This document shows, one piece after another, positions 43,701 to 52,557 of a stretch of 64,000 nucleotides of DNA. A program made the position numbers and the translations under genes. The stretch covers positions 1 through 64,000 of the forward strand of contig JADCHQ010000003.1 in the NCBI GenBank assembly GCA_020248405.1, given 5' to 3'. The stretch comes from Rhodocyclaceae bacterium. GTDB lineage: Bacteria > Pseudomonadota > Gammaproteobacteria > Burkholderiales > Ga0077523. The stretch's first letter is position 1. Each line of letters begins with the position of its first letter. The notes under the pieces were generated by a model. That model was given only the letters and a program-made list of their open reading frames with translations, ran no database searches and was not told where the DNA came from.

Positions 43701-43919
43701 TTAGGGTGTGGGTGCGGTGGCCGTCAGCGCAAGGGCGTGCGGCGCGAAGCCCAAGGAGGGTAACCGTCCGGCGGCTGACCAGCAACTGGCCAGACGGCTC
43801 ATGCGGCCTGCCGCGTCGTAGGAGTAGCTCAACTGCCTCACCACGCTCGCATCGCTGCGCCGGTAGGTGAGCGCGGTGAGCCAGTCGGCGCCGTCCCAGG
43901 TGTAGGCGGCATTGATGCC
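43701..43919 (-). pseudogene. RHS/YD-repeat protein C-terminal remnant
   Basis: The minus-strand frame reads 'GINAAYTWDGADWLTALTYR' and 'SYSYDAAGRMSRLAS', two YD repeats of RHS proteins, then diverges and stops at 43701-43703, one base before the STAS gene ATG. No start codon or upstream RHS sequence exists, because the ABC permease gene lies beyond. It is a leftover of a deleted RHS locus. Confidence 0.65.
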
Positions 43920-43970
43920 CCGTTGGGCAGTTTCTTGCTGCCGTACCCCGCCGGCTGGTGGGGCGCCCTG

Positions 43971-44765
43971 TCAGCGGCGAATCAGCCCGGCCACCCAGGA
44001 CAGCACCGCCATGGCCACCATGCACAGCACCAGCACCGGCCCGAAGGGCTGGTCGTAGTGCAGCGCCAGTTCAAAGGCGGCGGCGTAGCTCGCCACGCCC
44101 GTGGCCATGGATACCGCCAGGGCGGTCCTCCAGCTGCGCCCCCATTGCCAGGCGATCATGGAGGGCACGAACACCAGGCTGAAGGCGGCCATCACACCGA
44201 TGGTGGCGGTGGCCACGGCGATGCCCGAGGCCACCAGCAGATCGAACATCAGGTGGTAGCGCCGCGGCGACAGGCCGCTGGCGCGGAAGAAATCGGGGAA
44301 CATGCGCTCGAGGAGCAATTTGCGCGACAGCCACCGCAGCGCCGCCACAGCCAGCGCGGAAAACCCGGCCACGCTCCACAGGTGCGCCGTGGCGGTGAAG
44401 TAGAGCTGGCCGTCGAACAGAGCATGTCCGAGGTGGTCGGCGAAGGGCGCGTTGGCGAGCATCAGCACGGCCGCGCCCCAGGCGCCCACCATGAGCAGGG
44501 CATAGCCGTTGTTTCCCGAGCGGGACAGCCATGACTTGGCGGCGGCGGCGAGCCCCGCGGCCCCGAAGCTGCCCAGCAGCACCGGCAGTTCCCGGATCGC
44601 AGCCGCCAACGAACCCGCGGCTGCCAGTTGCGCGAAGGCAAGGGCGGCGAGCCACTCCTCGCGCAGCCGCAGGTACATGCCCAGCAGGGGCAGCACCGCC
44701 GAGAGCAGCAGCCCGGTGAGGAAGGGCACAAGGAACAGGGGGTCGTGGATGCTGAGCGCGTTCAT
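43971..44765 (-). CDS. Metal (zinc/manganese) ABC permease, ZnuB-like
   Basis: This 264-residue permease has about seven to eight membrane segments ('FLTGLLLSAVLPLLGMYLRL' and others) and the ABC-3 family pattern. 'LFDGQLYFTATAHLW' has a membrane-adjacent His region. It imports metal with the ATPase and binding protein next to it. Its ATG overlaps the ATPase stop by four bases. Upstream on its transcript are the ATPase, binding protein and porin. Confidence 0.85.
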   Translation of the reverse strand: MNALSIHDPLFLVPFLTGLLLSAVLPLLGMYLRLREEWLAALAFAQLAAAGSLAAAIRELPVLLGSFGAAGLAAAAKSWLSRSGNNGYALLMVGAWGAAVLMLANAPFADHLGHALFDGQLYFTATAHLWSVAGFSALAVAALRWLSRKLLLERMFPDFFRASGLSPRRYHLMFDLLVASGIAVATATIGVMAAFSLVFVPSMIAWQWGRSWRTALAVSMATGVASYAAAFELALHYDQPFGPVLVLCMVAMAVLSWVAGLIRR

Positions 44766-45334
44766 GGCCGCGGCAGCTCCACGACGCGGGTGGCGACTGA
44801 CTCCACGAAACGCCGGTCGTGGCTGACGATGACGAAGCCGCGGGTGGCCTCGCGGCCTTGCAGTGCGGCCTCCAGCAGGGCGACGCCGCCGGGGTCCACG
44901 TTGTTGGTGGGTTCGTCCAGCAGCACCAAGGCGGCAGGCGAGGCGAGGCTTGCCCAGACCTGCAGGAACTGCAACTGTCCGCCCGACAGTTCGGAGAGTC
45001 GGCGGGAGAGCAGAGGCCGCGCCGAGTCGGGCAGGCTGCCCGGGTCGGCGCGGGTGAGGCCGAGCAGTTCCCGGCCTGACAGGGGTACGTTGTGCAGCGG
45101 CAGGGGGTTCTGGTGCTGGTGCGCCACCCGCAGGCCGGGGCGGCGCACCAGCGTCCCGGAGAACACCCTCGCGCTCCCGCCCACGGCATTGAGCAGGGTG
45201 GTCTTGCCGCAGCCGTTCGGCCCCCACAGCGCCACCACCTCGCCCGGCGCCACGTGCAGGCAGACCGGGCCGACCACCGGCCGGTCGTAGCCGGCCTGCA
45301 AGTCGGTAAGCGCGATCAGCGGCTCCGCGGACAC
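44762..45334 (-). CDS. Metal ABC transporter ATPase, ZnuC-like (short)
   Basis: The ATPase has only 190 residues, shorter than the usual 230-250, but all motifs are seen: Walker A 'LWGPNGCGKTTLLN' (about residues 37-50), signature 'LSELSGGQLQFLQVWASLAS', Walker B 'AALVLLDEPTNNVDPGG' and H-loop 'VSHDRR'. It ends after 'VVELPRP', so it lacks the C-terminal extension of metal-type ATPases. The short form resembles divergent ATPases paired with ABC-3 permeases in Zn-uptake clusters. Confidence 0.85.
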   Translation of the reverse strand: MSAEPLIALTDLQAGYDRPVVGPVCLHVAPGEVVALWGPNGCGKTTLLNAVGGSARVFSGTLVRRPGLRVAHQHQNPLPLHNVPLSGRELLGLTRADPGSLPDSARPLLSRRLSELSGGQLQFLQVWASLASPAALVLLDEPTNNVDPGGVALLEAALQGREATRGFVIVSHDRRFVESVATRVVELPRP

Positions 45335-45353
45335 GGGTGACCCAGGAGTGCTC

Positions 45354-46259
45354 TCAAGACCCCAGCGCGGCCAGCAGCCGCTTCAGGGCGGCGTCGTACA
45401 TGGCGAACAGATCGCGCGAGTCCTCCGTGCCGCCCACGGTGGCCGGCAGCATGACCGCCGGCGCCTTGATGCGCTCGGCCAGCCACTTCGAAGGTGCCGG
45501 GGCGTGATAGGAGGAGTGCACGATCATGCGGGCTGGCTCCGCCTGCTGCTGCTGCACCAGATCGTTGAGGTGGGACGAGGTGGGCTCCACGCCCGGCTTG
45601 GGTTCCAGCCAGCCCACCTCGCGCATGCCCAGGAACTCGAACAGGTACGAGTAGTTCTTGTGGTGCTGGATCACCGCCACGCCCTTGAGCGGCGCGCCCT
45701 GCTCGGCCCAGCGCGCCGTGGCTGTGCTCCAGCGGCTGGTGAAGTCGGCCAGGCGACGCTTGTACTCAGCATCCCCGGCTGGATCGAGCTGCGACAGGCG
45801 CTTGGCGATTTCGTTGGCCCCCAGCTGGATCTGGCGCGGCCCCCACTGGATGTGGGGATTGCCCACGGGATGCACATCGCCCAGGGCGCGGTCGATCACC
45901 GCGGGCACCTCGATGCGCGGCACGTGGTTGGCCACTTCCAGGAAGCCTGGCTTGCCGAGCTGGATCTTGTCGTTGCCCGACTGGTTGCGCACCATGGGCA
46001 TCCAGCCCACCTCCTGCTCGGCGCCGGTGCACACGGCCAGGTCGGCCATGCGGGCGCGGGCGATCAGGCTGGGGCGGGCCTGGATGCGGTGGATGTCCTG
46101 GGTGGCGGTGGTGGCCACGTACACGTTGGCGCGCTCACCGGCCAGTTCCTTCACGAGAGAGCCCCATTCGGGCGCGCAGGCGAACACCTCGAGGGCGGCG
46201 CGGGCCGGCAGGCCGGCCGCGAGCGACGCCGCGAGGGCGATGCGGATCAATGTCTTCAT
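45354..46259 (-). CDS. Metal ABC transporter substrate-binding protein, ZnuA-like
   Basis: A 301-residue cluster 9 (TroA) binding protein with a signal peptide (residues 1-21, 'LAAGLPARA'). 'VFACAPEWGSLVKELAGERA' opens the first lobe. Candidate ligands are His in 'TQDIHRIQARP', His in 'GDVHPVGNPHIQWGP' and 'VIQHHKNYSYLFEFLG', and an acid in 'VGGTEDSRDLF'. It lacks the His-rich loop of typical ZnuA, so zinc is inferred from the neighbouring genes only. RBS GGAAA before the ATG. Confidence 0.87.
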   Translation of the reverse strand: MKTLIRIALAASLAAGLPARAALEVFACAPEWGSLVKELAGERANVYVATTATQDIHRIQARPSLIARARMADLAVCTGAEQEVGWMPMVRNQSGNDKIQLGKPGFLEVANHVPRIEVPAVIDRALGDVHPVGNPHIQWGPRQIQLGANEIAKRLSQLDPAGDAEYKRRLADFTSRWSTATARWAEQGAPLKGVAVIQHHKNYSYLFEFLGMREVGWLEPKPGVEPTSSHLNDLVQQQQAEPARMIVHSSYHAPAPSKWLAERIKAPAVMLPATVGGTEDSRDLFAMYDAALKRLLAALGS

Positions 46260-46285
46260 GGCTGATTTCCTTTTTGCCGGCCGCT

Positions 46286-47737
46286 CTAGAAGCGGTGCGC
46301 GCCGTGCGCGCCGAGGCTGTAGATGTACTGGAGGAAGACGATGTTGTCGGAGATGGTCTCCCCGGTGGCGATATCCTGGCGCGAGCGGTCGCGCGCGTAC
46401 TGCAGGCGGATGCGGCTGAACTCGCTGGGATTCCAGTCCACCATCGTTGTCCAGCGGGTGGGGTTGAAGCTGGGCGCCGTCAGGTTGGCGGCATTGGCAT
46501 TGAGGTTCACCGTGCCGGCGGAGAGCCGGTCGTAGCGCAGGCCCACGCGCCAGTAAGGCATGAACTGGTAGGCACCCTGGGCGAACCAGCCCGACTGCTT
46601 GGCGTTAGCCGGGTCGGTGAGCGCGAGTGTCGCGGTGTCGAAGGTGAAGTCGCCATCGAGCTTGCGCTGGTAGTACTCGGCCACGAACCTGAAGTTGCGG
46701 TAGCGCGGGTTGCCCTCGGGCGCCCATTTGTACACGAAGTCCGCCCCCGTGATGCGCTGCCTGCCGGCGAACACGTTCACCAGGCCGGTGAGGTCGTCGT
46801 AGTCGAACATCGGCACACCCGTGTTGGTGGTGCGCTGGCGCAGGTGTGAGGCACCCAGCTGCCAGCTGTTGGACACGCCGATGTCGCTGCCCACCTTGGC
46901 GAAGAACGCTTCCGAGCTCTTGCCGTTGGTGTTGCGCTCCACTTCGCCCATGCCGGCGAAGTCTTTGCCCCGGCCGAGTTCCGCGCCCAGTTGCACGAAC
47001 ACCGGCAGCGGCGCCACCCAGCGCAACTGCACGCCGTCGTCGCCGTAGTTCTTGCCCAGGAAGGCGCGCTGCACCAGGGAGGCGTCGGTGAAGTCCCAGG
47101 CGTGGGGATGCACCGAGTTCCAGTAGCCCATGCCGCTGAAGAAGCGTCCGCCCTTGAGGGTGGCGCCCTTGCCGATGGACAGGGTCTCGACGAAAGCCTC
47201 CTCGATTTCCACGCCTTCAGGGGAGAGGGCCGCCAGGAAGGCGCCGCGGAACCGGGGGTCGATGTTGCCCGAGATGAACAGCTCGGATTCGCCCAGGGAC
47301 CCGCCGCGGGGCAGCATCTCGCTGGCCCCGCTGCCGTGGAAGCCGGTGATTTGCGCCGAGGGATCGTTGCCATAGCGGCCCCAGGTGCCGTTGAGTATGA
47401 GCGACACGGCCGGGTTCAGGGCGTTCTGGGACACGGGCCGCTGGGCTGCCTGTACGGCGGAATCCTCGGCCTTGCCGGCGCTTTGCTCGGCGCGGCCCGC
47501 GGTGGTTTCGGCCTTCTGGGCGGCGGCCCTGGCTTCGGTGGCCGATTGCTCGGCCTTGCGGGCGGAGCTTTCCGCTGACTTGAGCTGGTTCTCCAGAGCC
47601 TTGATGCGCGCTTCGTAGTTCTCCTTCAGCTCTTGGATCTGGCGCCGGATCTGTTCGAGCTCGGCGTTCTGCGCCGCGGCGACGGCGGGCACGCCGAGCG
47701 CCACGGCAACCGCCGTGGCGAGTAGGGTCTTCTGCAT
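46286..47737 (-). CDS. Porin-like outer-membrane protein of the metal uptake cluster
   Basis: The 483-residue protein has a signal peptide (residues 1-22, ending 'AVAAAQ'), a coiled coil of Glu/Ala/Lys heptads (about residues 23-100) and a beta-barrel ending 'SLGAHGAHRF', terminal Phe as for outer-membrane barrels. Its barrel opening 'ALNPAVSLILNGTWGRYGND' is typical of barrel proteins coded next to zinc ABC transporters in beta-proteobacteria. It probably admits metal across the outer membrane without TonB. It starts the porin-binding protein-ATPase-permease operon or follows the small protein upstream. Confidence 0.8.
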   Translation of the reverse strand: MQKTLLATAVAVALGVPAVAAAQNAELEQIRRQIQELKENYEARIKALENQLKSAESSARKAEQSATEARAAAQKAETTAGRAEQSAGKAEDSAVQAAQRPVSQNALNPAVSLILNGTWGRYGNDPSAQITGFHGSGASEMLPRGGSLGESELFISGNIDPRFRGAFLAALSPEGVEIEEAFVETLSIGKGATLKGGRFFSGMGYWNSVHPHAWDFTDASLVQRAFLGKNYGDDGVQLRWVAPLPVFVQLGAELGRGKDFAGMGEVERNTNGKSSEAFFAKVGSDIGVSNSWQLGASHLRQRTTNTGVPMFDYDDLTGLVNVFAGRQRITGADFVYKWAPEGNPRYRNFRFVAEYYQRKLDGDFTFDTATLALTDPANAKQSGWFAQGAYQFMPYWRVGLRYDRLSAGTVNLNANAANLTAPSFNPTRWTTMVDWNPSEFSRIRLQYARDRSRQDIATGETISDNIVFLQYIYSLGAHGAHRF

Positions 47738-47794
47738 GGTTCACTCCCGGTGGACACGAAGAAACGCGGCGGCCCGACGGGTTCGGGCCGCGCG

Positions 47795-48124
47795 TCACGT
47801 CAGAGCGCGTGTGGCGCCAGGGGGCGCCCGGGAGCGGAATGCGAGGGGCGGGGCCGTCGCGCGGCCCTGCACGGGGTGTGCAGCGCGCGCCGCGAGGGGC
47901 CGGCGCGGAGCCGGGGTGGCAGGGGTGGCCCGTCCGGCGCCCTGCGCTTGGGCGAAGGACAGACAGTCGTCACAGGCCTGGGTCTTCAGGCCCTTACGGT
48001 GCTCGTGGTCGGGACCGTGGGTGGCCAGATGAGTGGCGGCATGCGCCAGCCCCACCTGCTGGGCGAATACCAGCGCCAGGGCGAGCAGGGTGCGGCTCAG
48101 CAGGCGGTGCAGGGGGGCGGTCAC
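47795..48124 (-). CDS. Small exported His/Cys protein, DUF2946-like
   Basis: This 109-residue protein has an N-terminal signal ('RTLLALALVFAQQVGLAHAA') and a short metal-type patch 'HLATHGPDHEHRKGLKTQAC' and 'DDCLSFAQAQGA', the CxxC pattern of DUF2946-type proteins near metal transporters. The remaining C-terminus is Pro/Ala/Arg-rich and low complexity. GTG 48124 is chosen because it begins the signal peptide; an upstream frame is open but not conserved. It is upstream of the porin gene by about 57 bases, consistent with one metal-regulated operon. Confidence 0.6.
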   Translation of the reverse strand: MTAPLHRLLSRTLLALALVFAQQVGLAHAATHLATHGPDHEHRKGLKTQACDDCLSFAQAQGAGRATPATPAPRRPLAARAAHPVQGRATAPPLAFRSRAPPGATRALT

Positions 48125-48196
48125 GGTGGGGGCTTCGGCTCGGGCAGCCGGCTCGTGGTGGCGAGCGGGCAAGGCGCGGAGTCTAGCGCAGCTGGT

Positions 48197-48215
48197 GCAA
48201 CTGTGTAACGTTTGC
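48197..48215. promoter_or_regulatory. Candidate Fur/Zur-type operator
   Basis: GCAACTGTGTAACGTTTGC is an imperfect palindrome (GCAA...TTGC with GT/AC inside) about 73 bases before the start of the small His/Cys gene. Its position fits control of the metal uptake operon. The match to known Zur boxes is weak. Confidence 0.25.
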
Positions 48216-48245
48216 CGTTGGCTGGCATCAACGGCGCCGCGCGCC

Positions 48246-48890
48246 TCAGACGTCGTCGATGGCGTCGCGCACGCCCAAGTGTTCCACGTCGCCCCAGTGC
48301 ACCACGGTCCAGCGGCCCTGGCGCACATGGAACTCGTTGAGGCTGGCGTTGAGCAGCGTGAAGTTGCGCGGGGCCTCCAGCGCGAGGCCGGTGGCGTGGC
48401 GGTACATCACGTCGAGCGCACCGCCGTGGGTGACCAGCAGCAGCGTCTGGCCGGGATGGGCCGCCGCCAGGCGGGCGGCGGCGCCGTTCACGCGGGCGCT
48501 GAAGGCGCGCAGGCTTTCACCGCCGTCCACGTCGTGGTCGGGGTCGCGGGCACGGAAGCGAGCCCAGTGTTCCGGGTGGCGCACCTGCGCCTCGCTGCCG
48601 GTGAGGCCCTGGAACACGCCCAGATGGCGCTCCCGCAGGCCGGGATCCAGGGTGACGGCGTGAGCGGTGCAGGCCACGATGCGCTGCGCCGTCTCCACCG
48701 TGCGGCCCAGATCGCTCGCGTACATGCAGTGGATGGTCTCGGCCGCCAGGCGCCGCCCCAGGGCGTCCGCCTGGGCCTGGCCGCTGGCGTCCAGATCGCT
48801 GTCCAGGTGGCCTTGCATGCGCCCGGCGATGTTCCAGGCGGTCTCGCCGTGGCGCACGGCGAGCACGCGGGTGATCAGACCGTCTGGCAC
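48246..48890 (-). CDS. Histidine phosphatase-superfamily protein (phosphoglycerate-mutase-like)
   Basis: A 214-residue branch 1 histidine phosphatase. The catalytic 'LAVRHGETAWN' lies at about residues 10-20, with 'YASDLGRTVETAQ' and the second His in 'LVTHGGALDVM' (about residues 159-169). These enzymes dephosphorylate sugar phosphates, nucleotides or cobalamin precursors; the substrate is unknown. GTG 48890 overlaps the end of the upstream methyltransferase gene by 16 bases, so the genes are coupled. Confidence 0.88.
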   Translation of the reverse strand: MPDGLITRVLAVRHGETAWNIAGRMQGHLDSDLDASGQAQADALGRRLAAETIHCMYASDLGRTVETAQRIVACTAHAVTLDPGLRERHLGVFQGLTGSEAQVRHPEHWARFRARDPDHDVDGGESLRAFSARVNGAAARLAAAHPGQTLLLVTHGGALDVMYRHATGLALEAPRNFTLLNASLNEFHVRQGRWTVVHWGDVEHLGVRDAIDDV

Positions 48891-50062
48891 AGCAGCCCCT
48901 TGAGATAGTCGCCTTCAGGAAAGGCCAGCGCCACGGGATGATCGGCCGCGGCGCCCATGTGATGCAGGATGCGCGCATCGGCCTGGGCGTCCACGGCGGC
49001 GCCGGCCACGATTTTCTGGAACAGCTCGCGCGGCACGCCGCCGGAGCAGGAAAAGGTGAACAGCAGGCCGCCGGGGCGCAGCAGCCGCAAGGCCCACAGG
49101 TTGATGTCCTTGTAGGCGCGCGCGGCGCGCTCCACGTGGGCGGCGGTGGGTGCGAACTTGGGCGGGTCGAGCACGATGATGTCGAAGCGACGCCCCTGGT
49201 CGCGGAAGCGGCGCAGTTGCTGGAACACGTCGGCCTCGATCAAGTCGGCGCGCGCCTCGGGCAGCTCGTTCATGCGGATGTGGCGGCGCGCCGCCGCGAT
49301 GGCCTCGCCGGAGCTGTCGATGGCGGTGACGTGGGCCGCACCGGCAGCCAGGGCGTTCACCGCGAAGCCGCCGCTGTAGCAGAAACAGTCGAGCACCTCG
49401 CGGCCTTCGGCCAGATCGCGCAGCAGCGCGCGGTTGTCGCGCTGATCGAGGTAGAAGCCGGTCTTGTGGCCGGTGCGCGGGTCCACCTGAAAGGCGAGTC
49501 CGGCTTCCTCGATGGTGAAGGGCGCGGCGGGCTCGGGGCCGGCCAGCACGGCCACCCGCGGCGCCAGACCTTCGAGCGCCAGCACATCGGCATCGGAGCG
49601 CTCGAAGGCCCGTTCCAGGCCCGTGGCCTCCAGGGCGGCGTGGGTGATGGCCTCGCGCCAGCACCAGGCCGCAGCGCTGGTGAGTTGCAGCACCAGGGTG
49701 TCGGCGAAGCGGTCGATCACCACTCCGGGCAGGCCGTCGGCTTCACCGTTGGCCAGGCGGATGGCGGCCTGAGCGCCGGGTTCCACCAGGAACTTGCGCA
49801 GCTCCACGGCGCGCGCCACGCGCGCCGCGATGAAAGCCTGGTCCACCCGAGTGCGCTCGTGCCAGTCCCAGACCCGCGCCCGGATCTGGGAGTCCGGGCT
49901 GTAGCCCGCCCAGGCCGCGAACCCGCCCTGGCTGGTGCGCACCTCCACCACTTCGCCCGGCCCCGGGTTACCCTCCACGTGATCGATGGCCCCGGAGAAC
50001 ACCCACGGATGGCGGCGAGCCAGCGAGCGCTCGCGGCCCGGTTTGAGGTGGATGCGCGGCAT
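48875..50062 (-). CDS. rlmI: Class I rRNA cytosine methyltransferase, RlmI-like
   Basis: The 395-residue enzyme has an N-terminal PUA domain ('LKPGRERSLARRHPWVFSGA', residues 6-25), an EEHEE-like middle and the SAM domain: 'VLDCFCYSGGFAVNALAAGA' motif I (about residues 219-238), 'FDIIVLDPPKFAP' motif IV and 'FTFSCSGGV' with the Cys of motif VI. RlmI makes m5C1962 in 23S rRNA; the assignment is by architecture. ATG 50062 begins one base after the xerC stop. Confidence 0.88.
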   Translation of the reverse strand: MPRIHLKPGRERSLARRHPWVFSGAIDHVEGNPGPGEVVEVRTSQGGFAAWAGYSPDSQIRARVWDWHERTRVDQAFIAARVARAVELRKFLVEPGAQAAIRLANGEADGLPGVVIDRFADTLVLQLTSAAAWCWREAITHAALEATGLERAFERSDADVLALEGLAPRVAVLAGPEPAAPFTIEEAGLAFQVDPRTGHKTGFYLDQRDNRALLRDLAEGREVLDCFCYSGGFAVNALAAGAAHVTAIDSSGEAIAAARRHIRMNELPEARADLIEADVFQQLRRFRDQGRRFDIIVLDPPKFAPTAAHVERAARAYKDINLWALRLLRPGGLLFTFSCSGGVPRELFQKIVAGAAVDAQADARILHHMGAAADHPVALAFPEGDYLKGLLCQTV

Positions 50063-50063
50063 G

Positions 50064-50996
50064 CTATTTCCGGCGTGCCCGGGGGTGGGCGGCGTCATAC
50101 ACCCGGGCCAGGTGCTGGAAGTCCAAGTGTGTGTATACCTGGGTGGTGGAAATGCTGGCGTGGCCAAGCAGTTCCTGCACGGCGCGCAGGTCGCCGCTGG
50201 ATTGCAACACGTGCGACGCGAAGGAGTGCCGCAGCACGTGGGGATGGACGTGAGTGCCGAGGCCACGCGCGAGCGCCAGGGCGTCGAGGCGCTTCTGCAC
50301 GGCACGGTGGGCGATGCGCCGGCCACGCACGCCCAGGAACAGGGCGGTTTCGCCTAGCGCGGCGCGGCGCTCGCGCGCCGGCAGCCAGGCTTCGAGGGCA
50401 GCGGCGGCCTTGGCGCCAAGGGGCACCACGCGCGTCTTCGCGCCCTTGCCGGTGACGCGCACCGTGCCCTCGCGCAGGTCCACGTCGGCCGGATCGAGCC
50501 CGGCGGCCTCGGCGAGCCGCAGCCCGGAGGAATAGATCAGCTCGAAGAGCGCCTGGTCGCAGAGCGCCTCATCGCCGTGGGCCTCGCCATCGAGCAGCCG
50601 CGCCGCCTGGTCGGGAGACAGGCAGGCGGGTAGCTTGCGCGGTGCGCGTGGCGCCTTCAGCCCGGCGGCGGGGTTGCAGGTAAGGACGCCTTCGCGGCCC
50701 AGCCAGCCGAACATGCCCCGCCACGCCGACAGCTTGCGTGCCAGGCTGCGCCCCGAAAGGCCTTCGGCGTGCAGCCTGGCCACGGCGCGGCGCAGGTCAT
50801 GGACCTTGAGGCTTTCCAGGGGCCGTTCGCCCGTCACCCGCAGCAGGTCGCGCAGATCGCGACGGTAGTTCTCCACGGTGAGCGGGGAGAGCCGGCGGGT
50901 GTGTGCCAGATGCGACAGATAGTCCTCCAGTTGCTCGTCCTGGGCGGGCGGCGCAAGCGGGGCGACTGGCGTGTCGCGGGAAGCGGTGCGGTTCAC
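50064..50996 (-). CDS. xerC: Tyrosine recombinase XerC
   Basis: The 310-residue recombinase resolves chromosome dimers at dif with XerD. The N-terminal SAM-like DNA-binding domain covers about residues 20-105 ('LSPLTVENYRRDLRDLL'). Catalytic residues are in 'YSSGLRLAEAAGL' (Arg), 'GKGAKTRVVPLG' (Lys), 'HVLRHSFASHVL' (His-x-x-Arg), 'LGHASISTTQ' (His) and 'VYTHLD' (Tyr nucleophile). Its place next to DUF484 and dapF is the usual proteobacterial order, so it is the housekeeping recombinase, not the integron integrase. Confidence 0.95.
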   Translation of the reverse strand: MNRTASRDTPVAPLAPPAQDEQLEDYLSHLAHTRRLSPLTVENYRRDLRDLLRVTGERPLESLKVHDLRRAVARLHAEGLSGRSLARKLSAWRGMFGWLGREGVLTCNPAAGLKAPRAPRKLPACLSPDQAARLLDGEAHGDEALCDQALFELIYSSGLRLAEAAGLDPADVDLREGTVRVTGKGAKTRVVPLGAKAAAALEAWLPARERRAALGETALFLGVRGRRIAHRAVQKRLDALALARGLGTHVHPHVLRHSFASHVLQSSGDLRAVQELLGHASISTTQVYTHLDFQHLARVYDAAHPRARRK

Positions 50997-51022
50997 GGCC
51001 CGGGGATTTGCGAAAGCGCGGA

Positions 51023-51676
51023 TCAGGGGCGCAGCCAGCGCGCCAGTGCCGCGCTTGCCAGCTCGCCCAGCCGCTGCAGGTGCACCGTACCCATCTCGGG
51101 GTAGAAGCGGCCCTCGTCCTCCGAGGCCAGAACGAGCATGCCGAAGGGCTGCTGCGCGCCCAACCCCACATAGGCGAAGGAGTGCAACGGCAATTCATCC
51201 TCGCCGAACCACTGTGCGCTCTCGAACAAGGCGTTGCGGCTGATGTAGGGGGCCGCTAGGCTCTCGGCGAACACGCGCGCCTCGGGGCTGGGCGGGCCGA
51301 ACTCGGGGCGCAGCGAGGCGCCCTCGGCCCACAGCCGCAGCGCCACGTGGGGCACTGCGAAGTCTTCGCGCAGGTTGAAGTACAACGCTGACAGCAGCGC
51401 GTCGAGGCTGCGCGCGTCCATCACGGCAAGCGCCAGGCGGTGCAGCCGGGCGATGATGGCGTCGTTCTCCTGGCCGTATTGCACCAGCTCGAGCAGTTTG
51501 TCCTCGAGCGCGCGGTTTTTGTCGCGCAGGGTGACCATCTGTCGCTCGGCGATGGGGATGGCGCGCCCGCCGTGCGGGTGGGGCACGAATATCTCGGCCA
51601 GCGCCTCGGCATGGGTGTCGAAGAACTCGGGGTGCTCGCGCAGGTATTGCAGGACTTGCCGGGATTCGGGTTGCAT
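51023..51676 (-). CDS. DUF484 family protein (GAF-like)
   Basis: A 217-residue protein with the DUF484 opening 'VLQYLREHPEFFDTHAEALA', the central helix 'QMVTLRDKNRALEDKLLELV' and a GAF-like C-terminal half ('AYVGLGAQQPFGMLVLASED'). DUF484 is regularly found between dapF and xerC; a function in chromosome segregation is suspected but not known. ATG 51676 begins 17 bases after the dapF stop. Confidence 0.92.
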   Translation of the reverse strand: MQPESRQVLQYLREHPEFFDTHAEALAEIFVPHPHGGRAIPIAERQMVTLRDKNRALEDKLLELVQYGQENDAIIARLHRLALAVMDARSLDALLSALYFNLREDFAVPHVALRLWAEGASLRPEFGPPSPEARVFAESLAAPYISRNALFESAQWFGEDELPLHSFAYVGLGAQQPFGMLVLASEDEGRFYPEMGTVHLQRLGELASAALARWLRP

Positions 51677-51693
51677 CGTGCGCCTCGGGGGTT

Positions 51694-52557
51694 TCAGGCG
51701 GCTTGCCGGGGTCGGCCAGCCGGGTCGGGAAGTTCGATTTCGCCTTCGAACACAGTCTGTGCAGGGCCGGTCATGAAAACCGGGCTGCCCTCGCCGGCCC
51801 AGGCGATGGACAGGCTGCCGCCGCGGGTATCCACGCGCACCGGGCTGTCGAGAAGCCCGCGCAGGATGCCCCACACCACGGCGGCACAGGCGCCGGTGCC
51901 GCAGGCGAGCGTCTCGCCGCTGCCACGTTCGTATACGCGCAACCGGATGGCGTGGCGGTCGAGCGCTTGCATGAAGCCCGCGTTGACGCGCTCGGGAAAA
52001 CGCGGGTGCGACTCGATGGCCGGGCCTTCGAGCGCCACTGGCGTGGCCTCGGTGCTGGCCACCACCTGCACCGCGTGGGGGTTGCCCATGGAGAGGGCGC
52101 CGACCTCGCGCACGGTGCCGGCCACGTCCAGCGGGTAGCTCAGCGCCCTGGCCGGCGCCAGGAAAGGGATGCGGGCCGGATCGAGCTCGGGCACGCCCAT
52201 GTTCACGGTGACCTGACCGTCGGCTTCAAGGCGCGGCACGATCACGCCAGCGGCCGTTTCCACGCGGATCTCGCGGCCCCGGGCGAGCCCACGCTCGCTC
52301 ACGAAGCGCGCGAAGCAGCGCGCGCCGTTGCCGCACTGCTGCACCTCGCCGCCGTCGGCGTTGAAAATGCGGTAGAAGAAATCGGTGCCCGGCGTGCGCG
52401 GGCTCTCCACCACCAGCACCTGGTCGCAGCCCACGCCGAAACGGCGGTCGCACAAATGGCGCACGGCAGCCGCGTCGAGCAAGAAGGGGGTACGGGTGGC
52501 ATCCACCACCACGAAGTCGTTGCCCGCCCCCTGCATCTTGGCGAAGCGCAGTTTCAC
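51694..52557 (-). CDS. dapF: Diaminopimelate epimerase
   Basis: The 287-residue PLP-independent epimerase converts LL- to meso-diaminopimelate for lysine and peptidoglycan. It opens '[20 protein letters not shown]'. The two catalytic Cys lie in '[13 protein letters not shown]' (about residues 73-85) and '[16 protein letters not shown]' (about residues 217-232). Start is GTG 52557, which overlaps the TGA of the upstream acetyltransferase gene. Confidence 0.96.
   Translation of the reverse strand: MKLRFAKMQGAGNDFVVVDATRTPFLLDAAAVRHLCDRRFGVGCDQVLVVESPRTPGTDFFYRIFNADGGEVQQCGNGARCFARFVSERGLARGREIRVETAAGVIVPRLEADGQVTVNMGVPELDPARIPFLAPARALSYPLDVAGTVREVGALSMGNPHAVQVVASTEATPVALEGPAIESHPRFPERVNAGFMQALDRHAIRLRVYERGSGETLACGTGACAAVVWGILRGLLDSPVRVDTRGGSLSIAWAGEGSPVFMTGPAQTVFEGEIELPDPAGRPRQAA

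Noticed and set aside
50064..50996. Tyrosine recombinase gene as a candidate integron integrase
   Set aside because: Its neighbours (DUF484, dapF, rlmI-like) and sequence are those of housekeeping XerC, it lacks the extra integrase-specific patch between motifs, and it lies 46 kb from the array.
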